A stretch of DNA of 35,839 bases from DATKEH01 sp035546355 (lineage in GTDB: Bacteria > Acidobacteriota > Thermoanaerobaculia > Multivoradales > JAIOJS01). Location of the stretch: contig DATKEH010000051.1 in the NCBI GenBank assembly GCA_035546355.1, positions 1 to 35,839 of the forward strand, in the 5' to 3' direction. Of the stretch, positions 23,153 to 34,416 are shown piece by piece (the first letter of the stretch is position 1; every line of letters starts with the position of its first letter). The notes below the pieces were generated by a model. The model searched no databases and had not been told where the DNA came from. It was given only the letters and a program-made list of their open reading frames with translations. The translations under genes and the position numbers were made by a program.

Positions 23153-23778
23153 CGCCCCCCTCCCGCCGGCTCGGCGGCGTGACGCCGACACCACTCGTAC
23201 ATGGCCACCGCCGAAGCGGCGCCGGCGTTGATCGATCGCGTGGACCCGTACTGGGGGATCGACAGCACCGCCTCGACCCTCGCCCGCGCCGCCGGCGACA
23301 GCCCCGGCCCCTCCTGTCCGAACAGCAGCAGGCACGCCGCCGGCAGCTCCGCCTGCGGCAGCGGCCGTGAGCCCGGGAGGTTGTCGATCCCCAGCAGCGG
23401 CAGCCCGGCCTCCGCCGCCCAGGCGCCCAGCGCCCGGATCGACTCGTGGTGTCGGACGTGCTGGTAGATCTCGGTCATCATCGCCCCGCGGCGGTTCCAG
23501 CGGCGCTTGCCGACGACGTGCACCTCGGCGGCGAGGAAGGCATTGGCATTGCGGACCACGGCGCCGATGTTGCGGTCGTGCTGCCAGTTCTCGACCGCCA
23601 CGTGGAAGGGGTGACGGCGGGCGTCGAGGTCCGCCACCACCGCGTCGACTCGCCAGTAGCGGTACCGGTCGACGACGTTTCGCCGGTCGCCGGCGGCGAG
23701 CAGCTCGGGGTCGAGCCGCGGGTCGTCGGGCCAGGGGCGGGGGTGGGGCCCGACACCCACCTCGTTCACGCGCACCAC
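23149..23778 (-). CDS. TrmH/SpoU-family RNA methyltransferase
   Basis: 209 residues from GTG 23776-23778. The three SPOUT motifs are present: NIGAVVRNANAF (motif 1, with the Arg-Asn pair), LLLFGQEGPGLS (motif 2) and LSIPQYGSTRSINAGAASAVAMYEW (motif 3, deep trefoil knot). Members use S-adenosylmethionine to 2'-O-methylate tRNA or rRNA; which RNA is not clear, because the short N-terminal extension is not a known RNA-binding domain. The AVENWQHDRNIGAVVRNANAF form is that of the general TrmH-like group rather than RlmB. No Shine-Dalgarno is visible; TATCAT lies 6 nt before the GTG. The sucrase/ferredoxin-like gene follows with overlap, suggesting an operon. Confidence 0.88.
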   Translation of the reverse strand: MVRVNEVGVGPHPRPWPDDPRLDPELLAAGDRRNVVDRYRYWRVDAVVADLDARRHPFHVAVENWQHDRNIGAVVRNANAFLAAEVHVVGKRRWNRRGAMMTEIYQHVRHHESIRALGAWAAEAGLPLLGIDNLPGSRPLPQAELPAACLLLFGQEGPGLSPAARARVEAVLSIPQYGSTRSINAGAASAVAMYEWCRRHAAEPAGGGR

Positions 23779-23784
23779 GCGGCG

Positions 23785-23790
23785 ATGATA
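23785..23790 (-). promoter_or_regulatory. -10 box of the TrmH-family gene (leaderless type)
   Basis: TATCAT on the minus strand ends 6 nt before the GTG at 23778, with the same hexamer and near-identical spacing as the rhomboid-like gene. Confidence 0.4.
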
Positions 23791-23828
23791 TCCAGGCCAC
23801 GCCGCGGCTGGCGAGGAGGGTTGCCGTC

Positions 23829-23838
23829 ACGATACACT
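23829..23838 (+). promoter_or_regulatory. -10-like box of the 164-residue membrane protein gene
   Basis: ACGATACACT, with TACACT at 23833-23838. It is nearly identical to the box at 20098 (15 of 16 nt over the wider match) and leaves a ~45-nt leader that contains a GGGGAG ribosome-binding site. Confidence 0.4.
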
Positions 23839-23887
23839 GCGCCGGCGCGGCCGCCGGCTGGGCCGCGCCGGCCGCGGGGAGCGTGCG

Positions 23888-24382
23888 ATGGTGGTGGAAC
23901 GACAGGAGGTTTCGGTCGAAGAGCAGCTGGGCTTCCTCTACGTCGTGTGCGCGGCGATGATCCTCGGGGTGGGCGCCTTCGCGGTGATGGCCTGGGTCCT
24001 GGTCGACCGCCCCGGTGCCACCCCGTTGGTGCCGGCGGACGCACCGGTGTGGCTCACCGGGTTCGGGCTGCTGGTGGCGGTCGCGCTGCTGCTCGCCGCC
24101 CCGCTCCTCCACCGCCGCCTGCTGGATCGCTCCGTCGCCCCCGAGGATCGCGGCCGCCTGGCCCCGGCCCTCGAGAACTATCGCCTCGCCACGCTGCTGG
24201 CGTTCGTCCTGCGGGAGGGCGCGGCGATGATCGGGCTGATGCTGGCGCTCGCCACTGGCCAGGCGCTGTGGGCCTACGCGCTGGCAGCGGCCACCGTGGT
24301 GGCCATGTTCTGGGGCTGGCCGCGGCGGGAGGAGGTGGCTTCGCTACTGGGCCGGGCCGCCGTCGAGATGCCGCCGGCCTGA
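23888..24382 (+). CDS. Small four-helix membrane protein of unknown function
   Basis: 164 residues with GGGGAG 6 nt before the ATG. Four hydrophobic segments can be seen: FLYVVCAAMILGVGAFAVMAWVLV, VWLTGFGLLVAVALLLAAPLLH, LATLLAFVLREGAAMIGLMLALA and LWAYALAAATVVAMFWGW. Between the second and third lies a charged loop (RRLLDRSVAPEDRGRLAPALENYR). The C-terminus after PRREEVASLLGR is cytoplasmic by the positive-inside rule. I do not recognise the family with confidence. It is divergent from the TrmH gene and converges on the next gene. Confidence 0.7.
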   Translation: MVVERQEVSVEEQLGFLYVVCAAMILGVGAFAVMAWVLVDRPGATPLVPADAPVWLTGFGLLVAVALLLAAPLLHRRLLDRSVAPEDRGRLAPALENYRLATLLAFVLREGAAMIGLMLALATGQALWAYALAAATVVAMFWGWPRREEVASLLGRAAVEMPPA

Positions 24383-24396
24383 GACGGGCGGCCGTC
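24383..24396. terminator. Hairpin between convergent genes
   Basis: GACGG (24383-24387), GCGG loop, CCGTC (24392-24396). It starts right after the membrane-protein stop and overlaps the stop codon of the opposing gene. The stem is only 5 bp. Confidence 0.3.
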
Positions 24397-25093
24397 AATC
24401 GTCGCCATCGAGCCGCGCGTCGCGATGCCGGCCGCGAGGCCCTGCCTCTCCCTCGCCCAACACCCCCGCGGCCTCGAGCACGTGCAGCTCGGCCTGGCTC
24501 AACAGCTCCTCGAAGCGGCGCAGAGCGCCGCGCAGCGACGAGATCTCCTGCAACGTCCGGCTGACCCGCTGGCGGCTCGGGCGGCGCATGGTCATGTCGA
24601 TGGACACGCGCGTGGAGAGGCCGAGGTCGGCGAGGGTCTTCTGGGCGGACTGCAACTGGCTCATGATGACGTCCGTTTCGCTGGGAGTGAAAGGGCCGGT
24701 GGCGGCTGGGGGCGGCTGCGCCGGGGTCGCCGGGGCAGAGACCGGCGGCGGCGCGCTCCCGGGGGCAGGCTCGACCTCGCCGCGGGCCTGCAACTCGATG
24801 GCGTCCTTGATCTCGTTGAACGCGCCGAGGGCGGACAGCGCCAGATCGCGATCGCCGGTGAGCGTGAACACCGAGCTGGGGAGCAGGTAGGTGAGGTCAC
24901 CGCCGTGCGTCTCCTCGAAGTCGTAGATCAGCTCGATGAGGATGAAGGCGGAGGCGGAGCGCTCGTAGGTACGGGACGCCAGACGCTCGGCGATGATCTC
25001 GTACAGCGGCAGCAGCTCGGCGGAGGAGTCGTCGGCCGCACGCAGGCGCTCGACGATCGCCTCCCGCGGCGGAAAGTCGATGAAGTCGCTCAT
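24395..25093 (-). CDS. Uncharacterised protein with a Pro/Ala linker
   Basis: About 232 residues from ATG 25091-25093. Residues 1-100 are mostly helical (DFIDFPPREAIVERLRAADDSSAELLPLYEIIAERLASRTYERSASAFILIELIYDFEE, then LALSALGAFNEIKDAIELQA). A Pro/Ala/Thr-rich linker follows (~residues 105-135), then a second helical part (DVIMSQLQSAQKTLADLGLSTRVSIDMTMRRPSRQRVSRTLQEISSLRGALRRFEELLSQAELHVLEAAGVLG) that could form a coiled coil, and a charged tail. I do not recognise it. TACAAT (25120-25125, minus strand) is a good -10 candidate 26 nt upstream. It is divergent from recC by about 90 nt. Confidence 0.65.
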   Translation of the reverse strand: MSDFIDFPPREAIVERLRAADDSSAELLPLYEIIAERLASRTYERSASAFILIELIYDFEETHGGDLTYLLPSSVFTLTGDRDLALSALGAFNEIKDAIELQARGEVEPAPGSAPPPVSAPATPAQPPPAATGPFTPSETDVIMSQLQSAQKTLADLGLSTRVSIDMTMRRPSRQRVSRTLQEISSLRGALRRFEELLSQAELHVLEAAGVLGEGEAGPRGRHRDARLDGDD

Positions 25094-25119
25094 CGGCAGC
25101 GCCTGGTCCACCGCGGATG

Positions 25120-25125
25120 ATTGTA
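25120..25125 (-). promoter_or_regulatory. -10-like box of the uncharacterised gene at 24395-25093
   Basis: TACAAT on the minus strand, 26 nt before the ATG. It shares the ~90-nt divergent promoter region with recC. Confidence 0.4.
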
Positions 25126-25161
25126 GTGGCACCGCGCTGCCGATAGCAGGCGGCCCGCCGG

Positions 25162-25167
25162 TAGAAT
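25162..25167 (+). promoter_or_regulatory. -10-like box of the recCBD operon
   Basis: TAGAAT, 14 nt before the recC ATG. No strong Shine-Dalgarno lies in the short leader. Confidence 0.4.
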
Positions 25168-25181
25168 CGTCGCCCGCCGGA

Positions 25182-28100
25182 ATGATCCACCTCGCCTACT
25201 CCAACCGCACGGAGCGGCTGCTCGCCACGCTGGTGGAGCGCCTGGAGGAGCGGCGCGCGCGCGGTGCGCACCCCCTCGCGCCGGTGGAGCTGGTGGTCCC
25301 CAATCGCAACCTCGAGGCGTACGTCCGCTTCGGAGTCGCGGAAGCGCTGGGCATCGCCGCCAACCTCCGCTTCCGCCGGCTGGAACGCCTGCTCGGCGAG
25401 CTGGCCCAGGCGGCGGGCCACCAGCTGCTCGACGGCGCCGCGTTGCAGGGCATGCTGCTGGCCATCCTGCTCGACGAGGAGGCCCTGCGGGCGCCCGAGC
25501 TGTCGCCGGTCCGCGACTACCTCGAGGTCGCCGATGGGCGGGGCCGCGAGCTGCGTCGCGCCCAGCTCTCGGCGCGCCTCGCGCACCTGTTCGCCGAGTA
25601 CGGCTACTCCCGGCCCGGCCTGCTCGCCGCCTGGCGCGACGGCCGCGGCGGCACCGATGTCCACGACCGCGACCTCGAGGCCTGGCAGCGGGCCCTCTGG
25701 CTGCGTGTCTTCGGGTCCGGCGGGCTGTGCGAGCGGATCCCCCCGAAGCGCGGGCGCTGGCTGACGCCGCACGAGCTGCCGGCCTCCCTTCCTCGCCAGG
25801 CCCTACCGCCCACCCTCCACGTCTTCGGCCTCTCCTACGTCGCCTGGGTGTTCCACCAGCTCTTCGCCCGGCTCGGCCAGGAGGGGGAGCTGTACCTCTA
25901 CACCCTCAACCCCTGCCGCGAGTTCTGGGAGGACGTCGAGACCGGCGGCGAGCACCGGCACCGGCTGCGGCGCCAGCGACCGGCCTCCGTGACCCCCGCC
26001 GACCCGGCCGACGATCCCTTCGGGCTGTTCGCCGACACCGAGTCGTTCCCGCTGCGCCGGTGGGGGCGCCCCGGCCGCGAGAACATACGGCTGCTCAACG
26101 ACCTCACCGACTGCGATTTCGACGATCGCTTCGCGCAGCCGGCGGCCGAGGATCGACTCCTGCTGCACCGGCTGCAGCGCGACGTCCTGAACCGGGTGGC
26201 GAGCGGGCCCCGGCAACGATCGGCCGACCCGTGGCTCGACGCCGACGACAGCCTGCAGGTGCTGGCCTGTCCCAGCTCCGCCCGCGAGGTGGAGGTCGTC
26301 GCCGACGCGATCTGGGGCCTGCTGCGCTCCCCCGCCGGCCGCGACCTGCGGTTCTCCGACATCGCCGTGATCTTCAACCACGGGGCGCGCGACCTCTACC
26401 TGCCGCAGATCGAGGCCGTCTTTCGCGATACCCATGCCATCCCCCACTCCGTCGGCGACCTGCCGCTGGCGGGCGAGAGCCGGGTGGTGGAGGCGGCGAA
26501 GCTGCTCCTCGAGCTGCCGTTCGGCTCGCTCACCCGTCCCGACCTGCTGCGGTTCATGGTCCATCCGGCGGTGACCGGCGGCGACCCCACCGGCGCCGGC
26601 GCCTGGGTGGAGCTGGCCGACCGGCTGGGGATCCTGTTCGGAGCCGACCGCCAGGACCTGGCCGGCACCTACGCGGCGGAAGAGGACCTGCTCAGCTGGG
26701 ACCAGGGGATCAAGCGCCTGGCGCTGGGCGCGTTCATGACCGGCGAGCCCAGCGGCGATTCCCGCCTCGTCACCCTCGCGGGGCAGCAGTACCTGCCGGC
26801 CGAGCCGGGGGCGGTCGAGCTGGGCGGGGCCGCCCGCTTCGGCCTCCTCGCCCGCTCCCTGCTCGCCGATGCCCGAGCCCTGCGCGAAGAGCGGCGGACG
26901 CTGGAGCAGTGGACCGCGTTCTTCCGCCGCCAGCTGCTGGCCTACCTGCGGCCGCCGGCCGGCGAGGAGGCGGCCCTGGGACGCTGCCTGGCGGCTTTCG
27001 AGGAGCTGTCGCGTCTCGACATCGCCGCCACGCCGGTCGGCGGCACGCTCGCCGCCTCGCTCGCCGCCGAGGCGCTCGCCGGCCTCGTCGGTGGGCGCGG
27101 CGCCTACCTCGCCGAGGGGGTGGTCATCTCCTCCTTCCTGCCGATGCGCGCCATCCCCTTCCAGGTGGTCTTCGTCCTCGGCCTCGGGGAGGGGCTGTTC
27201 CCGGCCGCCAACCGCCGCGACGCCCTCGACCTGCGCGCCGACCGCCGCCTGCCGGGCGACGTGCCGCCGGCCGAGCGCGACCGCTACATGTTCCTCGAGA
27301 CGCTGCTGTCGGCGCGCCGGCGGCTGGTGCTCTCCTACCCCTCCCGCGACCAGCAGACCGGCGAGCCGCTGCGGCCCTCGTCGGTAGTGCAGGAGCTGCT
27401 CTCGCTGCTCGACCACAGCTACCTGGGCCCGGGCAGGGGCGGCGCGGTGGTGCGGGAGCTCCCCCTGCGGCGCCACGACGCTCGCTACTTCCCCGCCGAT
27501 CCGGAGGCGACGCCGGAGCTGGCCACCGTGGCCCCCGGCGCCGCCGACGAGGCGTCCGCCCGCACCCTGGGCGACTCGCTGCGCCGAGCGCTCGGGAGGG
27601 GCGGCCTGGAGCCGCACGGCTGGCAGGAGCTGCGACGCGGTCTGCCTGCGGGAGAATGGCGAGAGCTGCGCCGTGTCCTGGCGCTGGCTCCGCTCCCCCT
27701 GGACCAGGCGCCGGCCGACCACGGCGAGCGACGCGGCCTGCCCGCCCGCGCCCTGCGCGAGCTGCTCGAGAACCCGCTGCAGGCGTGGGCGGCGACGGTG
27801 GTGGGGCTCGCCCGGGACGAGGACGAAGACCTGCTGGAGCGCGACGAGGAGCCGTTGGCCACCCCTCGTCTCACCGAAGCGCTGCTGCTCCGCGAGGCGC
27901 TCTTCATGGCCCTGCAGCCCGATGGCGACCCGGCGGCGGCCTATCGCTCCCGCGCACGCCGGCTCGCGCTCGCCGGGCGCATGCCCGTCGGCGTGCTCGC
28001 CCGCATCGAGGAGGAGCGGCACCTGGCGCTGCTGCAGGGTGCCCGCGACGCGCTGGAGGAGGCGCTCGCCGGCACCGCGGGCCGCGGCGAGCTGGTGCGC

Positions 28101-28726
28101 TTCGGCCGCGCCGGCGAGCACGAGGCGGTGAGCGCGGTCCTGCCGGGTCTGCTTCTCGACGACCCGGGGCCCGGCCCTGCCCTCGTCGCCGGCCGCGAGC
28201 TGTTCGGGCGTTCGCAGCTGCTGCTGGCCGATCGCCGGGTGGTGGTGGTCCTCGATCCCCGGCCGCCCGTCCGCGGCGACAAGTGCCGGCCCTGGCGTCT
28301 CGCGCTCCGCGGCTACCTCGACCACCTGCTGCTCTCCGCCACCGGCGACGCCGAGGTGCCGCGGGAGACCCTGGTCCTCAACGCATCGGCGGATGGCGCC
28401 GAGGTCACCCGCGTGCCGCTCGCACCGCTGGCGGCCGACGGCGCCCGCCGGCGGCTGTGCGCTCTCGCCGCCGACCTCCTCGCCGGTCCCCACGACTACG
28501 CCCTCCCCTGCGAGGCGGTGTTCGCCGCCTGGGAGGACGCCGGCCGGCGCTGGCAACGGGTGACCGACGAGGCGCTGCGCGAGCAGGTCGAACGCTACCG
28601 CGACGGCGAGCTGGAGGGGTCCGGCGGCTTCGGGCCGGTGCCGTTACCCCGCCGCTATCCCGCCCCCGCGCGACCGCTCGAGCTGGCGGACCGGCGGTTC
28701 GCGCCCTTCTTCTCGCTGGTCGAGGG

Positions 28727-28730
<4 letters not shown>
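25182..28730 (+). CDS. recC: Exodeoxyribonuclease V subunit RecC
   Basis: About 1182 residues, start ATG 25182. The N-terminus (IHLAYSNRTERLLATLVERLEER..., PVELVVPNRNLEAYVRFGVAEALGIAANLRF) is the RecC opening, a helicase-like fold with no Walker A. Later pieces are VFGLSYVAWVFHQLFARLGQEGELYLYTLNPCREFWEDVE, SLQVLACPSSAREVEVVADAIW, DIAVIFNHGARDLYLPQIEAVF, SVGDLPLAGESRVVEAAKLLLELP, VISSFLPMRAIPFQVVFVLGLGEGLFP and RYMFLETLLSARRRLVLSYPSRDQQTGE. RecC scans DNA for Chi and holds the RecB and RecD motors; it has lost its own ATPase and nuclease residues. Length is close to the usual ~1120. The stop overlaps the recB start by ATGA, so translation is coupled. Confidence 0.95.
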
Positions 28731-32247
<3,517 letters not shown>

Positions 32248-32251
<4 letters not shown>

Positions 32252-34293
32252 GCGGCTGGACGCCCCACGGCGTGGCGGCGGCCGGGGCGCGCGGCGAGCC
32301 CCCGTTCCCGGAAGACCTGGCGCTCGCCGCCGGCGACCAGGAGGGCGCCCGCGAGCTGCTCTACCTCGGCTGGGAGATGGCGCGTCTCGCCGGGCCCCGC
32401 CCGCAGGCGGAGCGGCGTGCCCTGGCGCTGCTCGCCTTCGCGGTGCTGGCGGCCCAGCGGGAGGGGAGCACGCGTCTGCCCCTGACCGCCGGCGAGGCCG
32501 GCGGCGGCTCGCTGGCGTCGCTGCTCGGCGACCTCGGCGCCACGGCCGGCGATGCGGCCACCGCCGCCGAGCTGCTGCGCCGGGTGGCGGCGACAGAGGA
32601 CGCGGGGCTGGCGCAGGTCATCGGTACCTCCCCCGGCGACTATCGCCCCCTCCTCCTGCTCGACGGCGGCCTCTACTCGCAGCGGCTGTGGGAGCTGGAG
32701 CGACGGGTGGCCGAGAGCCTGGGGCAGCGGCTGCCGCCTGCGCCCCGGCGCGGGGCGAGAGCAGAGCCCGCGCTGGCCGCGGCGGAGGCCGCGCTGGCCG
32801 CGGTGGAGGCGCGGCCGCCCGCGGCCGCCGACGGCGGCGCATTGCGGCTCTCCGACGAGCAACGCCGCGCCGTGCTCGCCGCCCTCGCCGCGCCGCTGGC
32901 GGTGGTGACCGGCGGCCCCGGCACCGGCAAGACCTCCATCGTGGTGACGCTGCTGCGGGCGCTGGCGCGGCTGGGGCAGCCGATGTCCGAGGTGGCGCTG
33001 GCGGCGCCCACCGGCAAGGCCGCCGACCGGCTGCTGCGCGCGCTGCAGGAGTCACTGGCCCGCATCGCCGATCCCTCGCCGCCGGACCTCGAGCTGCGCG
33101 CGGCACCGCCGCCGGCCTCCACCCTCCACCGGCTGCTGGGCTACTCCCCCGCCGCCGATCGCTTCCGCCATCACCGGCGCAACCCGCTGACGGCGCGGCT
33201 GGTGGTGGTCGACGAGGCGTCGATGGTCGACCTGGCGCTGGCGGACCGGCTGCTGCGCGCCCTGCCGCCCGACGGACGGCTGGTGCTGCTCGGGGACGCC
33301 GACCAGCTGCCGTCGGTGGAGGCGGGGGCGGTGTTCCGCGACCTGGTGGTGGCGGCCCGCCGCCGCTCGCCTGGAGCGGTGGTGGAGCTGACCCGCAGCT
33401 ACCGCATGCAGGCGCGGGGCGGCGGCGGCGAGATCCTCGAGCTGGCCGGGCGCATCCGCAGGGGCGAGCCGGTGGAACGGGTGCGGGAGGCGATGGCGAC
33501 GGCCGCCGACGCCGACAGCCTGCGGCTGGCGGGGGCGGAGCTGCTGCAGGCCGACGACGCGGCGGTGCGCGAGGGCTTCCTGCGCCGCTGGGAGCGAGAG
33601 CTGGCCCGGCCGCCAGAGTGGCGGGAGCTGACCGCGGCGACCTACGCCTGGGGGGACGGCGGCTTCGCCGACCAGGAGCTCGCCCGCCTGCGCCGCCTGT
33701 TCGCCCTGCTCGACGCCAGTCGCGTCCTCTGCGTCACCCGCGGCAGCGGCGGCGCCGGGGCGGCGGCGATCAATCGCTGGTTCCACCTGCGCGGGCACGG
33801 CCCCCGCGGCCCGGTTGGCGGCGAGGAGCCGGGGGTCGGCGAGCCGGTGATGGTCACCCGCAACGACTATCGCCGCGGCCTGTTCAACGGCGACCAGGGG
33901 GTGGTCCTGGCGGTGCGCTTCACGGGCGAGGAGACGCCGCGGCCGGCGGTGGCCTTCCCGCGCCATCCGGCGCCGGTGGCCTTCCCGCTGGGTCCCCTCC
34001 GCGACCTCCTCGAGCTGGCGTGGGCGACGACGGTGCACAAGGCGCAGGGCTCCGAGCACGACCGGGTGGCGCTGCTGCTCCCCGACCGCCCGGTGCGGGT
34101 GCTGTCGCGCGAGCTGCTCTACACCGCGGTCACCCGCGCCCGCCAAGGGGCGGTGGTGGTGGGCGGCGTCGAGCGGCTCGCCGAGGCCCTCGCCCGGCCG
34201 CTGCCCCGCCACTCGGGGCTCGCCGAGCGCCTGCTGGAAGGGGCCGAGCCGCCTCGCCCCGTCGCCGGCCGCCAGCTCGACCTGCCGCTGTGA
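32248..34293 (+). CDS. recD: Exodeoxyribonuclease V subunit RecD
   Basis: About 681 residues. Three consecutive GTG codons (32242, 32245, 32248) are possible starts; GGAGG at 32236-32240 is 7 nt from the last, which also forms a GTGA overlap with the recB stop, so 32248 is preferred. The N-terminal ~200 residues are the RecD-specific domain that contacts RecC. The superfamily 1B helicase core follows: Walker A GGPGTGKT (222-229), LVVVDEASMVDLALADRLL (II), LLGDADQLPSVEAGAVFRDL (III), ELTRSYRM (IV), TVHKAQGSEHDRVALLLPD (V) and LLYTAVTRARQ (VI). It is the 5'-3' motor of RecBCD. This is the last gene of the operon. Confidence 0.95.
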
Positions 34294-34403
34294 GGATGTG
34301 AGCTCCCCGAATCGAGCTCGCCCCTGGGGCCGGCACGCTGGGTCGTCCCGCCTTGAACGCCGTCCTGGAGGGCACGGCACTTTACGCCTCGTTTGCGCCA
34401 TGC

Positions 34404-34409
34404 TACGCT
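34404..34409 (+). promoter_or_regulatory. -10-like box of the radical-SAM gene (leaderless type)
   Basis: TACGCT ends 7 nt before the ATG at 34417; TTTACG (34381-34386) lies 17 nt upstream as a possible -35. No Shine-Dalgarno is seen. The 123-bp gap after recD otherwise holds only short GAGCTC palindromes. Confidence 0.35.
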
Positions 34410-34416
34410 GCCGTGG

